Source: an uncultured Caryophanales bacterium
GTDB taxonomy: Bacteria; Bacillota_I; Bacilli_A; Acholeplasmatales; Anaeroplasmataceae
Reading direction: 5' to 3'
NCBI GenBank assembly: GCA_946405105.1
Contig: CAMJFY010000004.1
Span: 36,702-100,701, forward strand
Length of the DNA stretch: 64,000 nucleotides
Under the pieces are notes generated by a model, which was given only the letters and a program-made list of their open reading frames with translations, was not told the DNA's origin and ran no database searches. Both the position numbers and the translations under genes were made by a program. Below, piece after piece: positions 51,784-60,869 of the stretch (positions within the stretch are counted from its first letter, which is position 1; each line of letters begins with the position of its first letter).

Positions 51784-52848
51784 ATGAAAATAATTCACAC
51801 TGCAGATCTTCATTTTGATTCAAAATTAGAAACAAATCTAGATGCCCTTAAGGCTAAGGATAGGAAAAAGGAATTATTATACACATTTGAGAGAATGGTT
51901 GAATATGCTAAAGCTAATTCGGTTTCAGCAATTATCATTGCGGGAGATATGTTTGATAAGGCAAGAATATCAACTAAGACAAAGGAATTTGTCCTTAACT
52001 GTGTAGCACTAAATCCATCTATAGATTTCCTATATGTTTCTGGTAATCATGATGAAGATATTTTTATTGAATCATTAGAAACACTCCCTAAAAATTTATA
52101 TGTTTTCGATGAGAGATGGAAAACAATTAATTATAAGGAATGTGATATCACTGGAATCAATTATAATGAATCAAGTGATAAATATTTATACGATACATTA
52201 TTTTTAAATAAAGAAAAAATTAATATCGTTATTATGCATGGACCTCTAGGCTCACGTGGAACTGGTATTAATGTTAACAATCTAAGAGGTAAAGGTATTA
52301 GCTATTTAGCATTAGGTCATATTCATAAATTCCAAAAGGGATCAATTGATAATGACGGCTATTTTGTATATCCAGGCTGTCCTGAGGGAAGAGGATTTGA
52401 TGAAATAGGACCTAAGGGCTTTGTTTTAATCAATATTGAAAATGGCGAATTAGATTCTGAATTTATTCCATTCGCAAAGCGTGAGCTACATGAAATAGTT
52501 ATTGATATTACAGGTATTGATAGCTGGATTGATGTAAGAAAGAATGTTAGCCTAAAAACTAATTCAATTCCTGAAAAGGATATGGTTAAGATTAGACTTG
52601 TTGGTAATTATGATATTAATTTAGTTAAGCAAATTGAATTATTAAATGAATATCTAAATGAGCATTATTATTTTGCCAAGGTATCTGATGAATCTAAGAT
52701 TGCAATAAATCCAAAGGATTATGAAAATGATATTTCACTTAAGGGTGAATTTATTAGAAATGTTTTACAATCATCTGATTTATCAGAAAATGAGAAGAAT
52801 GAAATAATTGAATATGGAATAAAAGCATTGATGAAGGAGGAAATATAG
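51784..52848 (+). CDS. Metallophosphoesterase, SbcD/Mre11/YhaO-like nuclease subunit
   Basis: A 354-residue calcineurin-like phosphoesterase with the DNA-repair nuclease layout: HTADLHFDS (near 5-13), IAGDMFDKA (near 54), SGNHDED (near 83), MHGPLGS (near 148) and LGHIHKF (near 178) supply all metal-binding motifs. The C-terminal 120 residues are the capping part (FIPFAKRELHEIVIDITG). The next gene, 1 nt after its stop, encodes an SbcC/YhaN-like ATPase. The pair would form a nucleolytic complex acting on DNA ends or hairpins. The order and sizes fit YhaO-YhaN of B. subtilis as well as SbcDC. Confidence 0.88.
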   Translation: MKIIHTADLHFDSKLETNLDALKAKDRKKELLYTFERMVEYAKANSVSAIIIAGDMFDKARISTKTKEFVLNCVALNPSIDFLYVSGNHDEDIFIESLETLPKNLYVFDERWKTINYKECDITGINYNESSDKYLYDTLFLNKEKINIVIMHGPLGSRGTGINVNNLRGKGISYLALGHIHKFQKGSIDNDGYFVYPGCPEGRGFDEIGPKGFVLINIENGELDSEFIPFAKRELHEIVIDITGIDSWIDVRKNVSLKTNSIPEKDMVKIRLVGNYDINLVKQIELLNEYLNEHYYFAKVSDESKIAINPKDYENDISLKGEFIRNVLQSSDLSENEKNEIIEYGIKALMKEEI

Positions 52849-52849
52849 A

Positions 52850-55132
52850 ATGAAGATTTTATCATTATATATTGATAGCTTCGGAAAGCTATCAGATTAT
52901 CTATTTGATTTCACTCCTAAAATGAATTCTATTTATGAAGAAAATGGTTGGGGAAAAACAACCATGACTGTTTTCATTAAAACAATGCTTTATGGATTTG
53001 CCAATAAATCTGAAAGAGAAAGATATACGCCATGGAATAATAAGAATTCCTTTGGTGGAACAATGAAAATAGAGGTCAATGGTAAACAATATAGAATTGA
53101 TAGAAGATTTGACCCTAAGAAGGCATCTAATGATGTTTTAAATGTATATGACCTACAAACCAATTTAGAGGTTGATTTTGGAACTAATATCGGCGAAAAG
53201 ATATTAAATCTAAATGCTGATTCATTTGAAAGAAGTGTATTTATCCCACAAAAGGAGCTAGAAGAGGGCTTTGGTTCTGATATTGAAGCTAAGCTTGCTA
53301 ACCTAATTGGTGGTACTAATGATTCTCAAAGTTTTGAGGATGCGGTCGCAATATTAGATAATAAATCTAAATTATTAAGAATGAATTCTAAAAAAGGATT
53401 AATTATTGATAAGAAAAGAGAATTATCTGAGATACAAACTGAAATTGCTGAATGCAATAACAAGCTAGTAGGTATTAATGATATTGAAAAACAAATAGAT
53501 ATTATTAAATCAGAGATTTCAGGATTAAATGAAAAGAAAAAAGAAATTAATAATAAAATAATAAAATATTCTAAGGAGCAAGAAAAGAAAACAAAGCTTG
53601 CGGTAGCTAAAAAATATTATGAAGATATTCAAAATACTAAAGATTTATTAGAAAAGAATAATGAAATCTTTAATGGTGTTGCAGTAACGGCTGAGGATGT
53701 ATTAGCTATTAGAAGTAAGAATAAAGAATTAATTTCTTTAAAATATGAATATGAATTAAAACAACATGAAAGCGGATCAGATGAAAAACTTGATGAATTC
53801 AAGAATAGCTTAGGCTTTAAAGATGATCTACCTACAAATGAAGAAATAGATAATATTTCTAAGAAAATCCAAAAATATCAAAATATTAAGGGTGTAATCA
53901 ATGCTCATACTGCAGAGCCTGTAAAGACTAAACCAATTATAGGTGTTGCAGCATTAATTGTTTCTGGATTTATATTTATTTGTGGTATTGTTTCATTATT
54001 AATTGGTATATTAGGCGGAGAAAATACAAATAAGCAATTATTTACTAATATTGGTATTATAGTTATGATTGTTGCCCTACTTGGTATTATTTTGGGTTTA
54101 ACATTTGTGTTTATTAATTATTCACATAATCAATCAGCAAGCTATACTAAGGTTAAGAATTATGATTTCGAATTAAGAGAAATAGAATCTCAAATAAGAG
54201 ATTTCTTTGGTAGATTCCACCTATATTCATCAGATTTTTCTAATAATTTATATACTGTTAAGAGTAATCTTGAAAGATATAAGGATGCTCAAATTGAAAA
54301 TTCTTATAAGAAGGAAGAAAACAGTAAGCTAGAAAGAAAAATTAATGAATATGAAACTATTGTTAAAGATTTCCTAAAGAAATTTAAAACAACAGCACCT
54401 ACAACAGAAGAACAAATTGGTGAGTTAAATACTCACTTAAGAAGAAAGACAGAAATTGAAAACAATGTTGTATTTAAAGAAACTGCATATAAGCAATATA
54501 TAACACTTCATGGTTTATCTGATTTAGAGGAGCAAGAAGAAGATATTGATTCTTTAAATTCTATTATTGCTGAAATTGAACAAAAGATTTCTGAATTAAA
54601 TAAGGAATTAACAATTAAATCTAATAAGGTAGTAGAATATGAATCTGATATTATCAAGCTAGATGATTTAATTGAGAAAGAAGATGAGCTTTCTAAAGAA
54701 ATTAAATCTCTTGAGCATCAATATGATGTATTAATTTCTACAGAAGCATACCTAAAGAAGGCACAAACATCATTATTAGAAAAATATGTTAAGCCAATGA
54801 AGGATAGCGTAGATAAATATGTATCTCTATTATTAAAAAATAATAAGGAATACAATATTGATGTTAATTTCAAATTCCAATTTATTACTAAGAACGGATT
54901 AAAGGGAATAGATCAATATTCTAGAGGATATCAAACAATTATTACATTATGTATGAGATTAGCATTAATCGATTGTCTATATCCAAAGGAGAAGCCATTT
55001 GTTATCTTCGATGATCCATTTGTTAACTTCGATGATGAGAAGCTTGATTTATGTAAAAATTTAATGAAAGATATATCTTCACATTATCAAATCATTTATT
55101 TTACATGTCATGATTCTAGAGTAATTAAATAG
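52850..55132 (+). CDS. SMC-like ATPase of SbcC/YhaN type with membrane hairpin
   Basis: A 760-residue ABC/SMC-type ATPase. The N-terminal lobe has Walker A EENGWGKTTMTVFIK (near 32-46), and FIPQKELEEGF (near 124). Long coiled coils follow (about 175-290 and 430-650). Between them sit two strongly hydrophobic segments (about 362-386 and 398-422), a transmembrane hairpin as in YhaN. The C-terminal lobe has the signature-like QYSRGYQTIITLCMRLALID (near 683) and Walker B KPFVIFDDPFVNFDDEK. Partner of the preceding nuclease. The membrane hairpin would tie the complex to the cell membrane (inference). AAGGAGG precedes the ATG. Confidence 0.87.
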   Translation: MKILSLYIDSFGKLSDYLFDFTPKMNSIYEENGWGKTTMTVFIKTMLYGFANKSERERYTPWNNKNSFGGTMKIEVNGKQYRIDRRFDPKKASNDVLNVYDLQTNLEVDFGTNIGEKILNLNADSFERSVFIPQKELEEGFGSDIEAKLANLIGGTNDSQSFEDAVAILDNKSKLLRMNSKKGLIIDKKRELSEIQTEIAECNNKLVGINDIEKQIDIIKSEISGLNEKKKEINNKIIKYSKEQEKKTKLAVAKKYYEDIQNTKDLLEKNNEIFNGVAVTAEDVLAIRSKNKELISLKYEYELKQHESGSDEKLDEFKNSLGFKDDLPTNEEIDNISKKIQKYQNIKGVINAHTAEPVKTKPIIGVAALIVSGFIFICGIVSLLIGILGGENTNKQLFTNIGIIVMIVALLGIILGLTFVFINYSHNQSASYTKVKNYDFELREIESQIRDFFGRFHLYSSDFSNNLYTVKSNLERYKDAQIENSYKKEENSKLERKINEYETIVKDFLKKFKTTAPTTEEQIGELNTHLRRKTEIENNVVFKETAYKQYITLHGLSDLEEQEEDIDSLNSIIAEIEQKISELNKELTIKSNKVVEYESDIIKLDDLIEKEDELSKEIKSLEHQYDVLISTEAYLKKAQTSLLEKYVKPMKDSVDKYVSLLLKNNKEYNIDVNFKFQFITKNGLKGIDQYSRGYQTIITLCMRLALIDCLYPKEKPFVIFDDPFVNFDDEKLDLCKNLMKDISSHYQIIYFTCHDSRVIK

Positions 55133-55137
55133 TAAAC

Positions 55138-55166
55138 TTGTAATTTTTCTTACAATGTTATATAAT
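55138..55166 (+). promoter_or_regulatory. Promoter of the riboswitch-controlled cyclase gene
   Basis: TTGTAA (55138-55143), 17 nt, TATAAT (55161-55166); transcript start near 55173, before the aptamer. Confidence 0.7.
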
Positions 55167-55194
55167 GGATATAATAAAATATTAAATTTATAAT

Positions 55195-55264
55195 AAAGTG
55201 GCAAAATACGGGATAACTGTATGACGCAAAGCTATAGGGCCTTTAACATGGCAGCCAGTTGCAA
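55195..55264 (+). promoter_or_regulatory. Cyclic di-GMP-I (GEMM) riboswitch
   Basis: The conserved core is present in order: an AT-rich P1b hairpin (ATACGG/CTGTAT, loop GATAA), then GACGCAAAGCTATAGGGCC, a short TTTAAC linker and ATGGCAGCCAGTTGC. GCAA (55201-55204) pairs with TTGC (55259-55262) as P1. This order is diagnostic of class I c-di-GMP aptamers. The 5' bases AAAGTGG (55195-55201) are perfectly complementary to CCACTTT (55274-55280) in the terminator, giving an antiterminator that competes with P1. Ligand binding should therefore favour termination (inference). The gene controlled is a diguanylate cyclase. Confidence 0.9.
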
Positions 55265-55269
55265 AAAAT

Positions 55270-55301
55270 AAGTCCACTTTTATTGTGGACTTTTATTTTT
55301 T
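55270..55301 (+). terminator. Riboswitch expression-platform terminator
   Basis: AAGTCCAC (55270-55277) and GTGGACTT (55285-55292) around TTTTATT, followed by TTATTTTTT. It lies between aptamer and coding region. Confidence 0.88.
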
Positions 55302-55320
55302 ACCGAAAGGTGGTGAATGT

Positions 55321-56364
55321 ATGTATACAGTAAATTCATTTGATCAATATCCTGAATTAAAAAATATAATTAAAAAACATGGAATAAAAAATTTCTTAGA
55401 CCCTCTAACTAAAACAATTATGAGAGGTCATATAATGAATTTTATTGAATCATTAATTAAAGAAAAAAGACAATTCTCATTAATAATAATGGATATAGAT
55501 AATTTTAAATACATAAATGATAATTATGGACATCATATCGGCGATTTAGTATTAACAGAGACTGCTAAAAATATTATTGATGCTGTAGGCGATACTGGTA
55601 TCGTAGGTAGATTTGGTGGAGATGAATTTATAATTGTTGATTTTGTTCATAATGATTATGACAGCATGCATTCATATTTAGTAGATTTTTATGAGATTCC
55701 TTGTGTGAGTCCATTTAGAAGATATGTTAAAGTAGAAGATGTTAATTTATTTATTACAGGAACAATAGGCACTGCCAATTTCCCTAATAATTCAACTGAT
55801 TTTGATGATTTATTTAGTAAAGCAGATAAAGCATTATATAGAGGAAAAATGAAGGGTAGAAATTGCTTTATCATTTATGTTCATGAAAAACATAAAGATA
55901 TTGATATTTCTAAATTAATGAAAGAGCCTATTCAAAATTCAATTTATAATTTATTCCAAATGTTTGATGAAAGAAATGATATCAGTTATTTAAAAAATGA
56001 ATCATTCAATTACATCAAAAAAATACTAAAGATAAGTGATATTCTTTTCATAAATAGAGATCGTGTTTTAGATTTTAATGACAGCATAGTTGTATCTGAT
56101 ATAGAAGATTTCTTAGATGATATGAACGTTGGTGTTTATAATTCAGTCACTGAGATTTGTGAAAAATCTGAGGATATGGAAAGATTTATATCAAATACAG
56201 GCTTAGTTTCTGTATTAATATCTAAAGTTATGTTTAAGGGTGAATGCTATGGATATGTAGTATTCGGAGATAAAAGTGTATTAAGAATTTGGCAAAATGA
56301 TGATGTTGCCTTAGCTGTTGCTGAGTCAAGATTACTTGGTGCCCTACTTAGATATGCGCATTAA
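55321..56364 (+). CDS. Diguanylate cyclase, GGDEF domain with C-terminal GAF-like region
   Basis: A 347-residue protein with an N-terminal GGDEF domain (about 20-180): DPLTKTIMRGHIMNF, IIMDIDNFKYINDNYGHHIG and RFGGDEFIIVDF (signature near 100). The RxxD inhibitory site is absent. The order is unusual, with the catalytic domain first and a second alpha/beta region of about 150 residues after it (about 195-347) that resembles a GAF domain (SDILFINRD, VSVLISKVMFKGECYGYVVF, WQNDDVALAVAESRLLG). No membrane helix. ATG 55321 follows AAAGGTGG; it lies beyond the terminator, so translation only happens on read-through transcripts. Product c-di-GMP would bind the upstream riboswitch. Confidence 0.88.
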   Translation: MYTVNSFDQYPELKNIIKKHGIKNFLDPLTKTIMRGHIMNFIESLIKEKRQFSLIIMDIDNFKYINDNYGHHIGDLVLTETAKNIIDAVGDTGIVGRFGGDEFIIVDFVHNDYDSMHSYLVDFYEIPCVSPFRRYVKVEDVNLFITGTIGTANFPNNSTDFDDLFSKADKALYRGKMKGRNCFIIYVHEKHKDIDISKLMKEPIQNSIYNLFQMFDERNDISYLKNESFNYIKKILKISDILFINRDRVLDFNDSIVVSDIEDFLDDMNVGVYNSVTEICEKSEDMERFISNTGLVSVLISKVMFKGECYGYVVFGDKSVLRIWQNDDVALAVAESRLLGALLRYAH

Positions 56365-56365
56365 A

Positions 56366-56392
56366 TGAACTGCCTTTGGCAGTTTATTTTCT
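56366..56392 (+). terminator. Weak terminator-like hairpin after the cyclase gene
   Basis: AACTGCC (56368-56374) and GGCAGTT (56378-56384) around TTT, followed by TATTTTCTT. The next gene's Shine-Dalgarno starts about 10 nt later, so partial read-through is likely. Confidence 0.55.
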
Positions 56393-56404
56393 TGGAGGGA
56401 AATT

Positions 56405-56710
56405 ATGAGCTTTGAACAAAAAATATTTATAATTTATTTATGTATCTTAGGATTTATTTCTATCATTACTTTTTTCTTATATGGAATTGATAAGAAAAAA
56501 GCAGAAAAAGGTAAAAATAGAATCAAAGAAAGCTACTTATTAGGCTTAAGTGCCTTTGGTGGTGCGATAGGTGCATTTTTAGGAAGAATTATATTTCATC
56601 ATAAAACAGATAAAATATATTTTTCTATTACAATTTATTTATCTATATTAATAGAAGCATTAGCAACAGCATTTATTGTATATGTTGCATTTGTGGGGGT
56701 GAATTTCTAA
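56405..56710 (+). CDS. DUF1294 family membrane protein
   Basis: A 101-residue protein with three or four helices. It matches DUF1294: FFLYGIDKKKAEKGKNRIKE then LLGLSAFGGAIGAFLGRII and FHHKTDKIYF, i.e. the GxDKxxA, GGxxGA and HKT elements. Function of the family is unknown. The ATG has TGGAGGGAA upstream. Its stop overlaps the start of the next small membrane protein gene. Confidence 0.85.
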   Translation: MSFEQKIFIIYLCILGFISIITFFLYGIDKKKAEKGKNRIKESYLLGLSAFGGAIGAFLGRIIFHHKTDKIYFSITIYLSILIEALATAFIVYVAFVGVNF

Positions 56711-56919
56711 TGGGAAAAACATCTTTAGAAAGATCTCATTCAAAATTATCTAATTTTAAGCTAACAATTTTAGCATTAATTGCGATAATATCATTTAATT
56801 TAATTTTTGTTGGATTAGTATTATTAAAATATAACCAGCAATTAAGTATTATCATAACTATTGTAGGAGCAGTATTATCTGTTCTCTCATTTATATTAAT
56901 TAGAGCATTTGTCAGATAA
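56710..56919 (+). CDS. Small two-helix membrane protein
   Basis: A 69-residue protein with a polar N-terminus (MGKTSLERSHSKLS) and two hydrophobic helices (about 18-39 and 45-65). No family recognised. Start and preceding stop overlap (TAATG), so it is translationally coupled to the DUF1294 gene, which supports it being real. No terminator is seen before the aldo/keto reductase promoter. Confidence 0.65.
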   Translation: MGKTSLERSHSKLSNFKLTILALIAIISFNLIFVGLVLLKYNQQLSIIITIVGAVLSVLSFILIRAFVR

Positions 56920-56987
56920 TTTTTTGTTATAATTTTTCCTTTAGTTTTTATTGTTTATGTTATAATAAAGATAAAGGATGTGATAAA

Positions 56988-57821
56988 ATGATTAAAGACG
57001 AGTTTTATGTTTTATCAAATGGAGTAAAAATTCCTAAGATTGGCTTAGGAACATGGCAGTCATCAAAGGAGGATACCTATAATGCATGTATGGCAGCTAT
57101 TAAGGCTGGATATAAGCATATAGATACCGCATATGTTTATGAGAATGAGGATTCTGTTGGAAGAGCAATTAAGGATTCTAAAATCAAAAGAGAAGATATC
57201 TTTGTTACTACAAAGCTTCCTGCAAATATTAAAACATATGATGGAGCACTTGAATCTTTTAATGAATCTTTAAAGAATTTAGGTTTAGACTATGTTGACC
57301 TATATTTAATTCACGCTCCATGGCCTTGGGATAATCAGGGTGCTGATTATACTGAAGAGAATATCGAGGTATGGAAGGCTATGATTAAGCTTTATAATCA
57401 AGGCTTAGTTAGAGCTATTGGTGTATCTAATTTCCATGAAAATGAAATTGAAAGCCTAGTTAAGGCAACTAATTTTGTACCAATGGTAAATCAAATTAGA
57501 TATTTCATTGGAAATACACAAGCTCCACTTACTAGATATTGTCAAAATAATAAAATATTAGTAGAAGCATATTCTCCTCTAGCAACAGGTGAATTGGTTG
57601 ATATGGATATTTTAGATAATCTAGCTAAAAAATATAATACAACTAGAGCTAAATTATGTATTAGATATTGTATTGAAAAGAATACATTACCACTACCTAA
57701 ATCTGTTCATGAGGAAAGAATTATCGATAATTTAGATGTAGATTTCGCAATCGATGGTGCCGATATAGATTACCTTGATTCACTATATCATATCGCTTCA
57801 ACTAGAAAATACAGGAGCTAA
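56988..57821 (+). CDS. Aldo/keto reductase
   Basis: A 277-residue NADPH-dependent reductase of the AKR superfamily. The catalytic tetrad is visible: IDTAYVYENE (Asp and Tyr, near 46-55), VTTKLP (Lys, near 76) and YLIHAPWPWD (His, near 108). Cofactor-binding AYSPLATGEL and LPLPKSVHEERIIDNL follow. Sequence type is that of 2,5-diketo-D-gluconate reductase/AKR5 enzymes of Bacillota; the true substrate is unknown. The gene has an extended -10 (TGTTATAAT, 56958-56966) and AAAGGATGTG before the ATG. fabK follows 2 nt after its stop. Confidence 0.92.
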   Translation: MIKDEFYVLSNGVKIPKIGLGTWQSSKEDTYNACMAAIKAGYKHIDTAYVYENEDSVGRAIKDSKIKREDIFVTTKLPANIKTYDGALESFNESLKNLGLDYVDLYLIHAPWPWDNQGADYTEENIEVWKAMIKLYNQGLVRAIGVSNFHENEIESLVKATNFVPMVNQIRYFIGNTQAPLTRYCQNNKILVEAYSPLATGELVDMDILDNLAKKYNTTRAKLCIRYCIEKNTLPLPKSVHEERIIDNLDVDFAIDGADIDYLDSLYHIASTRKYRS

Positions 57822-57823
57822 TA

Positions 57824-58765
57824 ATGATTAACGAATTATTAAATATAAAATATCCTATAATTTGTGGAGCTATGGCCAATATTTCAGATGGAAAATTTGC
57901 CGCTGTAGTTTCTAACGCAGGCGGACTTGGAATTATTGCCTCTGGTGGAAATGATTCTAATTGGGTTAGAAGCCAAATTAAAATTTGTAAAGAAAATACA
58001 AATAAGCCATTTGGTGTTAATTTAATGTTAATGAGTCCGTATTGTGAGGATATTGCGAATGTAATTATAGAAGAGAAGGTTCCTTATGTTACAACAGGAG
58101 CTGGAATGGCTAACAAATACATTAAATTATTTAATGAATATGGAATAAAAACAATTCCAGTTGTTGGAAGTGTTGCCCAAGCTATTAGATCTGAGCGTGC
58201 TGGCGCATTTGCTATAATAGCTGAAGGAATGGAATCTGGCGGTCATGTTGGAGATATTACAACTATGGCACTTGTACCTCAGGTTGTTGAGGCTGTAAAG
58301 ATTCCTGTAATAGCTGCCGGTGGTATTGCTGACGGCAAGACTTTTTGTGCTGCCATATCTTTAGGGGCAGAAGGAATTCAAGCCGGAACAATCTTTATTG
58401 CGACAAAGGAAGCACCAGTTTCAGATGAGTATAAAAATTTAATTGTAGAGGCAAGAGATATAGATACTGTTATTACAGGTAGATCATTTGGAGCTGGAGT
58501 TAGAATTTATAAAAATGAGCTTGCAAGAAATTATTTAGAATTAGAAAAACAGGCAGCTGATAGATTAGAATTAGAAAAGCTTACTGTTGATTCACATAGA
58601 AGAGCCGTTCAAGGTGATTTAAAAACTGGTTCATTTATGATGGGACAGGATGCTGGATTAATTAAAGAAATTAAATCTGTTAGTGATGTTATGGCTGATT
58701 TAATTAAAGATTTAAAAGAAGAAATGAATAAATTAAATAATAAAATTGGTAATTTAAAGATCTAG
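57824..58765 (+). CDS. fabK: Enoyl-[ACP] reductase II (FabK-like, FMN-dependent)
   Basis: A 313-residue TIM-barrel flavoprotein of the 2-nitropropane dioxygenase/FabK family. It follows FabK closely: LLNIKYPIICGAMANISDGK, AAVVSNAGGLGIIASGG, KPFGVNLMLMSP, VTTGAG, the diagnostic EGMESGGHVGDITTMALVPQ, IPVIAAGGIADG and ARDIDTVITGRSFG. FabK reduces trans-2-enoyl-ACP with NAD(P)H in the last step of fatty acid elongation. Other fab genes are not in the window, so nitronate monooxygenase is possible, but the EGMESGGH pattern favours FabK. It is coupled to the aldo/keto reductase gene. Confidence 0.85.
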   Translation: MINELLNIKYPIICGAMANISDGKFAAVVSNAGGLGIIASGGNDSNWVRSQIKICKENTNKPFGVNLMLMSPYCEDIANVIIEEKVPYVTTGAGMANKYIKLFNEYGIKTIPVVGSVAQAIRSERAGAFAIIAEGMESGGHVGDITTMALVPQVVEAVKIPVIAAGGIADGKTFCAAISLGAEGIQAGTIFIATKEAPVSDEYKNLIVEARDIDTVITGRSFGAGVRIYKNELARNYLELEKQAADRLELEKLTVDSHRRAVQGDLKTGSFMMGQDAGLIKEIKSVSDVMADLIKDLKEEMNKLNNKIGNLKI

Positions 58766-58790
58766 GTGAAATATCCTAGATTTTATTTTT
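58760..58790 (+). terminator. Rho-independent terminator after fabK
   Basis: ATCTAGG (58760-58766) and CCTAGAT (58775-58781), overlapping the stop codon, followed by TTTATTTTT. Confidence 0.8.
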
Positions 58791-58859
58791 ATCTAAATAT
58801 ATATTATATATATTCAAATTATGCTATAATTAAGTTGATTTTTGAATAGGAGTGATTAT

Positions 58860-60827
58860 ATGGCTGATGATTTGACTGAGCCTCTTAAGGCCTATAATGA
58901 CTTTTTAAAAGATAGAGTCATGGAAAACACAACTGCATATTTTGATCAACTTACCCAAAAATCAGGAATTGATGTTCAAGAAAACATTGAAACTGTAAGA
59001 AAATATAAAGGAAAGCTTAATGAAATAGATTACCTTAAAAAGAAAGTAAGTAGTACTAAAACATTTTGGCGAGTCTTTATAATACTTTCAGGTGTTTTAG
59101 CATTTTTTGGACTTCCTATTTTATATTATGGATATGAAATGGAAGAACAAATATTATTTATTGTAGGTATTATTGCATTATCTGTTGGTTTAATTGGCTT
59201 AATTACATTTATATCTATCAGATTATCATATGTAAGAAAGAAGCTAAAGCCATTAAAAGAATCAATAAATGACAACACAAATCAATCTAAAGAATTATTG
59301 GATAAAGCATATTTACAGATGGCTCCATTAAATGCATTATATGACTGGAATATTCCAGCAATGATAATTAATAAATCAAATGATTTAATTAAGCTGGATA
59401 TGAATTTAAATCGAAAAAGATTTATGCAGCTATATAATAATTATGGCCTTAGATATGATGAAGAAAATGATACATCCACAGTATTTGTTCAATCAGGTGA
59501 AATATATGGTAATCCATTTGTAATTTGTAAAGATTTCAGACAAAGCTGGACTCAAAAACAATATTCTAATAGTATTACAATTCATTGGACAACAACTATT
59601 TCAACTAAGGATGGAATAAGAACTATCCATCATAGTCAAACACTTACCGCGACAGTCACAAAGCCATATCCGGTTTATAATTATGTAACATATTTAATGT
59701 ATGGTAATGATGCGGCTCCTAATTTAATATTTTCAAGAGGACCTTCAGGTGCCTCTGGTTTAACTGAAAAGAAGCTAAACAAAATGGTTAAAAAGGAATC
59801 TAAGATGTATGATAAAAAGGCTGAAAAAGCCTTAATGGATAATGATTCAACAACTAATTACCAAAGATTTGGTAATGATTTATTTGAATCATTATTTGAT
59901 GGAACTAATAGAAATAACGAAGTAGAATTTAGATTATTATTTACTCCATTAGCTCAAAAGAATCTAATTCAATTAATTAAGGAACCAAAGCCTTATGGAG
60001 ATGATTGGTATTTTAACAAAGATAAAATGCTAAATTATGTTCAATCAATCCATTCACAATATTTTAATTATACAGCTAATCCAAATATGTTTATTGATTA
60101 TTCATATGAAACAGCTAAATATAGATTCATTAAATATATGGAAGATTATTTCCAATCATTTTATTATGATTTATTACCTATAATTTCAATTCCAATCTAT
60201 CAAATGAATAGATCACGTGAAGATATTTATAAAGATGTATATAAAGATAACATTACTTGTTATGAACAAGAAGTAATGGCTAATTCATTTGAAAGAAGAT
60301 TGTTTTCACACCCTGATAGTGCAACAGATGCAATATTAAAGGTACATACTGAAAATAATAATGGAAATACGGATGTAGTTAAGGTTACAGCCTACAGTTA
60401 TCAGGCAATACCTCAGGTTGAATACATCAATAAGGTTGGTGGAGATGGTAGAGTTCATACAATACCTGTTCATTATTATATTTATGAGCCACTAGAAAAA
60501 GAAAATTATATGGCTGTTGGTGAAAAGCCAAGTTCAAGAAAAGAATATTTATCTGCAATGTATACAAATACATTAGACGAAGGAATAAAATCAGCTGGTG
60601 GTACAGGTATAAATTCATACCAAAGAGGCTTATTTGCCTATATTTTAGGAGAATTCATGCAGGATGCTTCAGTTGATAAAGCATTTAAAACAAATGGAAA
60701 TAAGGCTCCAACAGCACAAGAAATATTAAAGAAAGAAATAGAAGATATCGAAGAAGCTATTAATAAAGCAAAAGATGGTGTAGACAATTCAAATATTTCA
60801 AACAACAATAACACAGGTTCAAATTAG
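58860..60827 (+). CDS. Large membrane-associated protein encoded with LemA
   Basis: A 655-residue protein of unknown function. A charged helical N-terminus (about 1-62) is followed by two membrane helices (about 66-90 and 96-120) and a soluble region of more than 500 residues. That region has a beta-rich part with many Ser, Thr and Tyr (for example SITIHWTTTISTKDGIRTIH, near 238-257), an internal SQRGLFAYILGEFMQD-like helix near 600, and a low-complexity Asn/Ser tail (NNSNISNNNNTGSN). No catalytic motif is recognised. An extended -10 (TGCTATAAT, 58822-58830) and AGGAGTGATT precede the ATG. The lemA gene follows 42 nt later without a terminator, so the two products probably act together at the membrane. 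Confidence 0.75.
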   Translation: MADDLTEPLKAYNDFLKDRVMENTTAYFDQLTQKSGIDVQENIETVRKYKGKLNEIDYLKKKVSSTKTFWRVFIILSGVLAFFGLPILYYGYEMEEQILFIVGIIALSVGLIGLITFISIRLSYVRKKLKPLKESINDNTNQSKELLDKAYLQMAPLNALYDWNIPAMIINKSNDLIKLDMNLNRKRFMQLYNNYGLRYDEENDTSTVFVQSGEIYGNPFVICKDFRQSWTQKQYSNSITIHWTTTISTKDGIRTIHHSQTLTATVTKPYPVYNYVTYLMYGNDAAPNLIFSRGPSGASGLTEKKLNKMVKKESKMYDKKAEKALMDNDSTTNYQRFGNDLFESLFDGTNRNNEVEFRLLFTPLAQKNLIQLIKEPKPYGDDWYFNKDKMLNYVQSIHSQYFNYTANPNMFIDYSYETAKYRFIKYMEDYFQSFYYDLLPIISIPIYQMNRSREDIYKDVYKDNITCYEQEVMANSFERRLFSHPDSATDAILKVHTENNNGNTDVVKVTAYSYQAIPQVEYINKVGGDGRVHTIPVHYYIYEPLEKENYMAVGEKPSSRKEYLSAMYTNTLDEGIKSAGGTGINSYQRGLFAYILGEFMQDASVDKAFKTNGNKAPTAQEILKKEIEDIEEAINKAKDGVDNSNISNNNNTGSN

Positions 60828-60869
60828 GTAACTAATTGAATATATAAAAAAGAAAAGGAGATTATAAAA

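Noticed and set aside
55301..55311. Third copy of the TTACCGAATAC repeat (TACCGAAAGG) before the second cyclase gene
   Set aside because: It matches only the first eight bases, stands alone without a 21-bp partner and overlaps the Shine-Dalgarno.
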